Shown in pieces: positions 58,606 to 64,000 of a stretch of DNA of 64,000 bases (positions are counted from its first letter, which is position 1; each line of letters begins with the position of its first letter). Under the pieces are notes generated by a model, which made no database searches, was not told where the DNA came from, and saw nothing but the letters and a program-made list of their open reading frames with translations. The DNA comes from Siphonobacter aquaeclarae (GTDB lineage: Bacteria > Bacteroidota > Bacteroidia > Cytophagales > Spirosomataceae). Location: positions 62,001 to 126,000 of the forward strand of contig NZ_FNGS01000004.1 of assembly GCF_900103285.1 (NCBI RefSeq). The letters are read 5' to 3'. The position numbers were made by a program, and so were the translations under genes.

Positions 58606-60366
58606 GTGGCAGAAGAAAAAGTTAGCGGTAAGATCGTCGACTGGAAAATTATCCGGCGGCTGTTCCAGTTTATCCGGCCCTATAACACCCAGTTCGTCAG
58701 CCTGGTAGTCCTGATTCTGATCGGGGCCGCGCTGGCGCCTGTGATGCCGATGCTGATCCGGTATACCATCGACCGGGACGTCACCGCCGGCAATCACAAC
58801 GGGCTGACCTTCATGCTCCTTTGCATGGTGGGCGTGCTGGTACTTCAGGGGATCGTACAGTTTGCGAGCAGCTACCTGTCGGGCTGGCTCGGGCAGACCA
58901 TCATCCGGGATATCCGGGTTCAGCTATACGAGAAAATTCTCTACCTCCGCCTCAAGTTTTTTGACGATACGCCCATCGGCCGGCTGGTTACCCGGACGAT
59001 TTCCGATGTGGAAACCCTTGCCGACGTCTTTTCGGAAGGTTTGGCAAGTATTGCCGGCGATATCCTCCAGCTTATCCTGATCATCGGGGTGATGCTGTAT
59101 GCCGACTGGCGCCTGGCCCTCATCAGCCTCAGTACCATTCCGCTGATGCTGATTTCGACCTATATCTTCAAAGAGAAAGTCAAAAAGTCCTTTACTGAAG
59201 TGCGGACGGCGGTTGCCAACCTCAACTCCTTCGTTCAGGAACACATCACTGGTATGAATATCGTGCAGATATTCGGAGCCGAGAAACTGGAGCAGGACAA
59301 ATTCGACAAACTCAACCTCGACCACCGCAAGGCCAATATCCGGTCGATCCTCTACTACTCCATCTACTACCCGGTAGCGGAAGTTATTTCGGCGATGGCT
59401 ACCGGCCTGATTGTCTGGTACGGTGCGAAGGAGGTTATTTCGCTGAATACCAGCTATGGTACGATCACGGCCTTCATCATGTTTATCAACCTGTTTTTCC
59501 GGCCAATCCGGATGCTGGCCGACCGCTTCAATACCCTCCAGATGGGGGTTGTCAGCACCGACCGCATCCTCAAACTCCTCGATTCGGACGAATACACGCA
59601 GAACGAAGGTACTTACCAGCCCGAAGAGCTTCACGGCAAAGTGGAGTTCCGGAACGTCTGGTTTGCCTATAACGAGCCGGAATTTGTCCTCCGGGATATC
59701 AGTTTTCAGGTAGAAGCCGGAAAAACCATCGCGCTGGTGGGAGCAACAGGCGCCGGAAAGTCGTCTACGATCAACCTGCTGAGTCGTTTTTACGAAATCC
59801 AGAAAGGGCATATCCTGATCGACGACGTCGACCTGCTCAACTACGAACTGAGCTGGCTCCGCAGCCGGATCGGGGTAGTATTGCAGGACGTTTTCCTCTT
59901 TTCGGATACCATTGAGCGGAATATTACGCTCGGCGACCCGTCCATTACCCGGGCGCAGGTGGTGGAAGCGGCCAAGCTCGTCGGCGCGGATGACTTCATC
60001 CAGCGTCTGCCGGGTACCTATGACTACAACGTCATGGAGCGGGGCGCGACGCTCTCGGTCGGGCAGCGGCAGCTGATTTCCTTCGTCCGCGCACTCGTCC
60101 GTAACCCCCGCATCCTGATCCTGGATGAAGCAACGGCTTCCGTCGATACCGAAACGGAAGAACTCATCCAGGAAGCCATCGGTAAGCTGATGAAAGGGCG
60201 TACGGCCATCGTCATCGCGCACCGCCTGAGTACCATCCGCGAAGCCGACCAGATTCTTGTCCTCGAAAAAGGCCAGATCGTAGAATCCGGCACGCACGAG
60301 TCCCTTCTGGAGCGGGACGGCCACTATGCCAATCTGCACCGGATGCAATACAAGGAGCTGGTGTAA
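58606..60366 (+). CDS. MsbA/MdlB-like ABC exporter (fused permease-ATPase)
   Basis: 586 residues from a GTG start. The N-terminal exporter domain (~20-320, six helices) contains the typical loop RDIRVQLYEKILYLRLKFFDDTPIGRLVTR (cited in part). The ATPase domain (~345-580) has Walker A LVGATGAGKSS, Q-loop VLQDVFLFS, signature LSVGQRQ, Walker B ILILDEATASVD and H-loop AHRLST. It works as a homodimer or heterodimer exporting lipids or hydrophobic compounds across the inner membrane; the exact substrate is unknown. It is likely the first gene of a run that continues with RNase H and TrmN6, although RNase H has its own -7 box. Confidence 0.93.
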   Translation: MAEEKVSGKIVDWKIIRRLFQFIRPYNTQFVSLVVLILIGAALAPVMPMLIRYTIDRDVTAGNHNGLTFMLLCMVGVLVLQGIVQFASSYLSGWLGQTIIRDIRVQLYEKILYLRLKFFDDTPIGRLVTRTISDVETLADVFSEGLASIAGDILQLILIIGVMLYADWRLALISLSTIPLMLISTYIFKEKVKKSFTEVRTAVANLNSFVQEHITGMNIVQIFGAEKLEQDKFDKLNLDHRKANIRSILYYSIYYPVAEVISAMATGLIVWYGAKEVISLNTSYGTITAFIMFINLFFRPIRMLADRFNTLQMGVVSTDRILKLLDSDEYTQNEGTYQPEELHGKVEFRNVWFAYNEPEFVLRDISFQVEAGKTIALVGATGAGKSSTINLLSRFYEIQKGHILIDDVDLLNYELSWLRSRIGVVLQDVFLFSDTIERNITLGDPSITRAQVVEAAKLVGADDFIQRLPGTYDYNVMERGATLSVGQRQLISFVRALVRNPRILILDEATASVDTETEELIQEAIGKLMKGRTAIVIAHRLSTIREADQILVLEKGQIVESGTHESLLERDGHYANLHRMQYKELV

Positions 60367-60379
60367 GCCGGAACCTTTG

Positions 60380-60387
60380 TATTTTTG
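60380..60387 (+). promoter_or_regulatory. TAnnTTTG box directly before the RNase H gene
   Basis: TATTTTTG is a perfect -7 box only 4 bp before the GTG start at 60392. If used, the mRNA would be leaderless or nearly so. A -33 TTG is not clear (the sequence there is inside the ABC gene). Confidence 0.4.
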
Positions 60388-60391
60388 CGCC

Positions 60392-61024
60392 GTGGGTAAA
60401 AAACAGAAATACTACGTCGTCTGGGCCGGTCGCAAGCCGGGCGTTTTCGACAATTGGGAAGACGCCAAGGCGCAGATCGACGGGTTTCTCGGCGCGCAGT
60501 ACAAGTCGTTTGAGGATCAGGTAGAAGCGGCAAAGGCTTTTCGGGAAAATCCCCGGAAATACATCGGGACGGCAACGAAAAAGCCTGCACCCAAGGCGAC
60601 GCCGGCTTCAGTCGGCAAGCCGGTAACCCCGGCGCTTGCCGTGGATGCCGCCTGGAATACGGCTACCGGCGTCATGGAGTATCAGGGGGTCGAATATCCG
60701 TCTGGACGACTTATTTTCCGGATGGGTCCTTTTGACGACGGCACCAATAACGTCGGCGAGTTTCTCGCGATCGTTCATGGCCTTGCCCTGCTGCAGAAAG
60801 CCAATAGTCCGCTGCCGATTTATTCCGATTCACGCACCGCCATCAGCTGGGTCCGGAACAAACGCGCCAATACCAAACTCCCCGAAACAGCCCGGAATGA
60901 GGTATTGTTCGACCTGATCGACCGGGCCGAGCGATGGCTGCAGGAAAACACCTGGCAGACCCGCATCCTGAAATGGGAAACGGAATTCTGGGGAGAAAAC
61001 CCGGCTGATTTCGGCCGAAAATAA
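60392..61024 (+). CDS. RNase H family protein with N-terminal viroplasmin domain
   Basis: 210 residues from GTG. The first ~50 residues (KKQKYYVVWAGRKPGVFDNW, YKSFEDQVEAAKAF) are the viroplasmin/hybrid-binding domain that grips RNA-DNA duplexes. After a lysine/proline/alanine linker, the RNase HI domain (~80-210) begins VDAAWN (first catalytic Asp). It has NNVGEFLAIVHGL (Glu), IYSDSRTAISWV (Asp) and ends GENPADFGRK (fourth acidic position). It removes RNA from RNA-DNA hybrids. The GTG start removes 22 codons that overlap the ABC exporter gene and precede the domain. Confidence 0.92.
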   Translation: MGKKQKYYVVWAGRKPGVFDNWEDAKAQIDGFLGAQYKSFEDQVEAAKAFRENPRKYIGTATKKPAPKATPASVGKPVTPALAVDAAWNTATGVMEYQGVEYPSGRLIFRMGPFDDGTNNVGEFLAIVHGLALLQKANSPLPIYSDSRTAISWVRNKRANTKLPETARNEVLFDLIDRAERWLQENTWQTRILKWETEFWGENPADFGRK

Positions 61025-61033
61025 GTCCAAGCC

Positions 61034-61756
61034 TTGCCACGCCGCTCGTTTTTTCAGTTCAAGCAATTTACTGTTTACCAGGACCGTACAGCCATGAAGG
61101 TATGTACGGATGCCTGCGTATTCGGGGCGTGGGCAGACGTGGCTTCGGCCAGCCGTATCCTCGATATCGGAGCCGGCACCGGCCTGCTGGCGCTGATGGC
61201 AGCACAGCGGGCGGAGCATGCCTCTGTCGATTCTGTAGAGATCGACGACGCGGCAGCCGGGCAGGCACAGGAAAACATCGCCGGAAGTCCTTTTACGGGA
61301 CGTATCCGCATCCACCATACGGCGATTCAGCAATTTGATCCGGGAGAACGTTTTGACGCCATACTGTCGAACCCGCCGTTTTTCCAGCAGTCGCTCCGCT
61401 CGCCGGATGCGGGCCGGAACCTGTCGGCACACGACGACCGGCTTTCGCTCGCAGACCTTGCCGATCAGGTACGCCGCCTGCTGACGGAAGACGGCACTTT
61501 TTTCGTCCTCCTCCCCGTTTATGAAACGCTGGTACTGGAAAAACACCTGCCTGATTTTTCAGCTACCCGCCGTATGCTGCTGCGTCATCACCCCGGCAAA
61601 GCGCCTTTCCGGGCGCTGACGGCGTTCCGGAGAACGGAGGTCGAAAAGGAGCTACGCACTTCTCCGGCAGAAGAAATACTATCTGTCCGCGACGAACACG
61701 ACCAGTACACGCCGGAATTCGTAGCTTTGTTACGGGATTACTACACGATATTCTGA
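61034..61756 (+). CDS. tRNA1(Val) (adenine(37)-N6)-methyltransferase (TrmN6/YfiC family)
   Basis: 240 residues, apparently from a TTG start (61034). SRILDIGAGTGLLALMAAQR is the SAM-binding motif I, VDSVEIDDAAAGQAQENI is motif II and ILSNPPFFQQSL contains the N-P-P-[FY] catalytic motif of N6-adenine methyltransferases. The opening FQFKQFTVYQDRTAMKVCTDACVFGAWA is characteristic of the TrmN6 group. It modifies A37 of tRNA-Val in E. coli; the same target is assumed here. It follows the RNase H gene by 9 bp. Confidence 0.88.
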   Translation: MPRRSFFQFKQFTVYQDRTAMKVCTDACVFGAWADVASASRILDIGAGTGLLALMAAQRAEHASVDSVEIDDAAAGQAQENIAGSPFTGRIRIHHTAIQQFDPGERFDAILSNPPFFQQSLRSPDAGRNLSAHDDRLSLADLADQVRRLLTEDGTFFVLLPVYETLVLEKHLPDFSATRRMLLRHHPGKAPFRALTAFRRTEVEKELRTSPAEEILSVRDEHDQYTPEFVALLRDYYTIF

Positions 61757-61807
61757 GCAGGAAGGCTGCTCATGCGGAGCAAAGGCTCCGCGCATGCTGA
61801 GATACGA
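61757..61807 (+). other. Short hairpin between TrmN6 and glycosyltransferase genes
   Basis: CATGCGGAGC-aaag-GCTCCGCGCATG forms a stem with a 2-nt bulge (about 61779-61799) before the next start. There is no T run, so it is not a clear terminator; it may be a remnant of the CATGC/GGAGC-type intergenic repeats. Confidence 0.4.
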
Positions 61808-62815
61808 ATGCCACCCTATCTTTTTCAATTGTCCGTCGTCATTCCTCTGTACAACGAAGAGGAGTCCCTTCCGGAGCTCTGCGCCTGGATCCGGCAGGTG
61901 ATGGATACCCATCATTTTACCTATGAAGTGTTGCTGATCGACGACGGCAGCAGTGACCAGTCATGGAAAGTAATCCGTTCCCTATCAGCGGAAAATCCCC
62001 ACGTACGGGGCATCCGTTTCAGCCGGAACTATGGTAAGTCGGCCGCCCTGTACACCGGTTTTCAGGCCGCACAGGGGCAGGTCATCATCACGATGGATGC
62101 GGATTTGCAGGATAGTCCGGACGAAATACCGGAGCTGTACCGGATGATCACGGAAGACGGGTACGACCTGGTTTCCGGATGGAAGCAGAAGCGCTTTGAC
62201 CCGCTGACCAAAACGATACCGACCAAACTCTTCAACGCCGTGTCCCGTTGGGTATCAGGCGTGCAGCTGCATGATTTTAACTGCGGCCTGAAGGCATATG
62301 ATGCGCCCGTGGCCAAATCGGTTCGTCTTTACGGAGAAATGCACCGTAATATCCCCATTCTTGCCAAATGGAATGGTTTTGCCCGCATCGGTGAGAAGGT
62401 CGTTCAGCACCGCGCCCGGAAATACGGCCATACGAAATTCGGACTGGAGCGCTTTGTATACGGCTTGCTGGATATGCTGACCATCGTATTTGTCAACCGG
62501 TTCGGGAAGCGACCCATGCACCTGTTCGGAACATTCGGCGTGATTTCCTTTCTGCTGGGCCTGGTCGCGACTACGTGGCTCGGAATCGACAAGATTTACA
62601 GCATCTCCGCCGGGCACAAATTCCGTAACCTCACCGATGATCCGAAGTTCTTTCTCGCGCTGACGGCGATCGTCGTCGGCTTTCAGCTTTTTCTCGCCGG
62701 ATTTCTCGGAGAACTCATGGCTTCCAATTCCGAACGTACGACGGAATACAAAATCCGCGAAAAGGTAGGAAACGGGGAAAAAGTGGGAAGATTCGGAGAA
62801 CACGAGGCTTTTTGA
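61808..62815 (+). CDS. Family 2 glycosyltransferase, DPM1/GtrB-like
   Basis: 335 residues from MPPYLFQLSVVIPLYNEEES; the longer start at 61772 reads through the hairpin. The GT-A domain (~1-225) shows VVIPLYNEE, LLIDDGSSDQSW, the metal-binding DADLQDSPDEI and NCGLKAY. Two C-terminal membrane helices (~235-260 and 280-305) anchor it. Such enzymes transfer a sugar from a nucleotide donor to undecaprenyl or dolichyl phosphate at the inner face of the membrane, for later use in glycan or lipid modification. No partner flippase or transferase gene is adjacent, so the pathway is unknown. Confidence 0.9.
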   Translation: MPPYLFQLSVVIPLYNEEESLPELCAWIRQVMDTHHFTYEVLLIDDGSSDQSWKVIRSLSAENPHVRGIRFSRNYGKSAALYTGFQAAQGQVIITMDADLQDSPDEIPELYRMITEDGYDLVSGWKQKRFDPLTKTIPTKLFNAVSRWVSGVQLHDFNCGLKAYDAPVAKSVRLYGEMHRNIPILAKWNGFARIGEKVVQHRARKYGHTKFGLERFVYGLLDMLTIVFVNRFGKRPMHLFGTFGVISFLLGLVATTWLGIDKIYSISAGHKFRNLTDDPKFFLALTAIVVGFQLFLAGFLGELMASNSERTTEYKIREKVGNGEKVGRFGEHEAF

Positions 62816-62874
62816 AGGATACTCGTCTCTTTTTAGCCATTTTTGTTTATCAAACCGTCTAAATCGGTTCAGTT

Positions 62875-63501
62875 ATGCGTTATTCCATGCAAATCGCACA
62901 TCCCTGGCACGGGGTTCCCATTGGGGAAAATGCCCCCGAGGCAGTTACAGCCTTCATTGAAATTGTTCCTACGGACACAGTCAAGTACGAAATCGATAAA
63001 GAGACAGGCTTCCTGAAAATCGACCGTCCGCAGCTCTTTTCCAACGCAATGCCGAGCCTTTACGGCTTCATCCCCCAAACCTACTGCGGCGAAGAAATTG
63101 CCAGATATGCCACCGAGCAATCGGGTCGGGATATTCCGGAAGGCGACGGAGATCCGTTGGATATCTGCGTTCTCACCGAAAAAGAAATTCCCCACGGAAA
63201 CATCATTCTTCAGGCCATCCCCATCGGCGGTATCCGCCTGATCGACAAGGGTGAAGCCGATGACAAGATCATCGCCGTCCTGAAAAACGATGCCCTCTAC
63301 GGCAACTGGAAAGACATCGCCGATTGCCCCAAGAGCGTTCTCAACCGACTGGTTCACTACTTCCTGACATACAAGAATATTCCCGGAGAAGAAAAGGCCG
63401 TGATCGAAATCGAAAGCGTCTACGGCCGGGATATCGCACACGAAGTCATCCGGAAAAGCCGGCAGGATTACCGCTCACTGACTGCCGTTCCGACTATCTG
63501 A
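62875..63501 (+). CDS. ppa: Inorganic pyrophosphatase (soluble, family I)
   Basis: 208 residues. VPTDTVKYEIDKETGFLKID opens the catalytic barrel, and DGDPLDICVL is the family I signature with the metal-binding aspartates. Other expected segments are YGFIPQTYCG and the Lys/Asp-rich GEADDKIIAVLKND. It hydrolyses pyrophosphate to phosphate in the cytoplasm, pulling biosynthetic reactions forward. The first four codons (MRYS) could be skipped in favour of MQIAHPWHG; both starts keep the domain. A separate transcript is likely, with a terminator 80 bp after the stop. Confidence 0.95.
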   Translation: MRYSMQIAHPWHGVPIGENAPEAVTAFIEIVPTDTVKYEIDKETGFLKIDRPQLFSNAMPSLYGFIPQTYCGEEIARYATEQSGRDIPEGDGDPLDICVLTEKEIPHGNIILQAIPIGGIRLIDKGEADDKIIAVLKNDALYGNWKDIADCPKSVLNRLVHYFLTYKNIPGEEKAVIEIESVYGRDIAHEVIRKSRQDYRSLTAVPTI

Positions 63502-63582
63502 GTCGCCGGCCGGTGACCGGAAAGGACTTTCGGAATCCGGAAATCTCCTTTCATCCTCGCCTGTTCCCGTTCAGACATTTTA

Positions 63583-63612
63583 AAGCCCGTTGAAAGACGG
63601 GCTTATTATTTT
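63583..63612 (+). terminator. Rho-independent terminator of the pyrophosphatase gene
   Basis: AAGCCCGT-tgaaag-ACGGGCTT is followed by ATTATTTTT. The T run overlaps TATTTTTG (63607-63614), a TAnnTTTG box that may serve the SppA gene starting at 63653. Confidence 0.88.
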
Positions 63613-63652
63613 TGGTGCAATACCATTTTGTATCCTTTTCCAAAGCGTAAAC

Positions 63653-64000
63653 ATGTTGCAGTTTTTGAAATATGTACTGGCCACGATAGTGGGGTTGTTG
63701 CTCTTCTCGTTGGTGGCGGTTTTCGTGCTGATCGGCATCGCCTCGGTTGCCGGATCACGTGGGTCAGATGTCGTGGTGGAAGATAATTCCGTTCTCAAAC
63801 TCGATCTCAACAAGCCTTTTACGGAGTACGATAACAAGGATAATCCGCTGGCGGAGCTCGGCGGGCCGTTCGCCAAACAGTCCGTCATCGGACTGGTACA
63901 GGTAAAAGAGGCAATAGCAAACGCCAAACTCGATCCGAAAATCAAAGGTATTTACCTGGCAGCCAACCACCCGGGCGGCGGCTGGGCCGTAACCGAGGAA
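63653..64000 (+). CDS. sppA: Signal peptide peptidase SppA, N-terminal part (runs off window)
   Basis: 116 codons are visible, open to the right edge. The start MLQFLKYVLATIVGLLLFSL is a membrane anchor (~10-33). SVLKLDLNKPFTEYDNKDNP and VIGLVQVKEAIANAKLDPKIKGIYL match the N-terminal domain of the long (67-kDa type) SppA protease IV, where I-K-G-I-Y-L precedes the first half of the serine/lysine protease repeat. The catalytic residues lie beyond the window. It would digest cleaved signal peptides in the inner membrane. Transcription may start from the TATTTTTG box at 63607. Confidence 0.88.
   Translation, partial: MLQFLKYVLATIVGLLLFSLVAVFVLIGIASVAGSRGSDVVVEDNSVLKLDLNKPFTEYDNKDNPLAELGGPFAKQSVIGLVQVKEAIANAKLDPKIKGIYLAANHPGGGWAVTEE

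Noticed and set aside
58924-60348. Open minus-strand frame of 474 codons opposite the ABC exporter
   Set aside because: The plus strand has all ABC motifs; the antisense product is low in recognisable structure.

Overview
The window looks like a chromosomal segment of a Bacteroidota bacterium, most likely order Cytophagales (Spirosoma/Dyadobacter-like). The evidence is a SusC/SusD pair, the Bacteroidota -7 promoter box TAnnTTTG before several genes, a long run of FtsX/MacB-type permeases whose N-termini read M-x-x-N-Y-L-K-I-A, a DUF5107 protein, and intergenic DNA built of heptamer repeats. Base composition is moderately G+C-rich (mid-50s percent by eye). No phage, insertion sequence, rRNA or CRISPR array was seen; there is one tRNA gene (Asp).

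Layout. 1-12 kb: a glycan-related pair on the minus strand (GH36 alpha-galactosidase, then a DUF5107/TPR protein running off the left edge); an MFS transporter-DeoR regulator operon divergent from a Tat-exported sugar isomerase-like protein; a decayed glyoxalase-family pseudogene; a secreted BNR-propeller protein; a thioesterase/CWC pair; small secreted, membrane and XRE-type genes. 12-20 kb: an exported alpha/beta hydrolase, tRNA-Asp, a Gfo/Idh/MocA oxidoreductase, then serine biosynthesis packed into two genes (a SerB-SerA fusion and SerC), a YheT-type hydrolase and a TRIC-type channel.

20-47 kb is the most striking part: a sensor kinase and a sigma54-activating response regulator on the minus strand, and divergently an ECF sigma factor, an HlyD-type adaptor, one MacB/LolD-type ATPase and eight consecutive ~780-815-residue permeases. 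Paired 16-bp dyads (TGTNCGN4CGNACA) 21 bp apart, followed about 55 bp later by a sigma54-like -24/-12 element, occur twice: before the ECF sigma gene and inside the array before permease 6. This suggests the neighbouring NtrC-type regulator drives the cluster from two sigma54 promoters. Heptad-repeat hairpins lie between several of the permease genes and reach to or near the downstream start codon.

47-54.6 kb is a small polysaccharide-utilisation-type locus for a sulfated glycan: SusC, SusD lipoprotein, a Cys-type exported sulfatase and a lipoprotein formylglycine-generating enzyme that would mature it. 54.7-64 kb is mainly housekeeping: threonine aldolase, PurU, DUF4126, a cation/proton antiporter, an MsbA-like ABC exporter, RNase H with a viroplasmin domain, TrmN6-type tRNA methyltransferase, a DPM1/GtrB-like glycosyltransferase, inorganic pyrophosphatase and the start of SppA.

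Product names come from recognising motifs by eye, without database searches. Starts were moved inward where an upstream extension only translated repeat DNA or non-conserved sequence.
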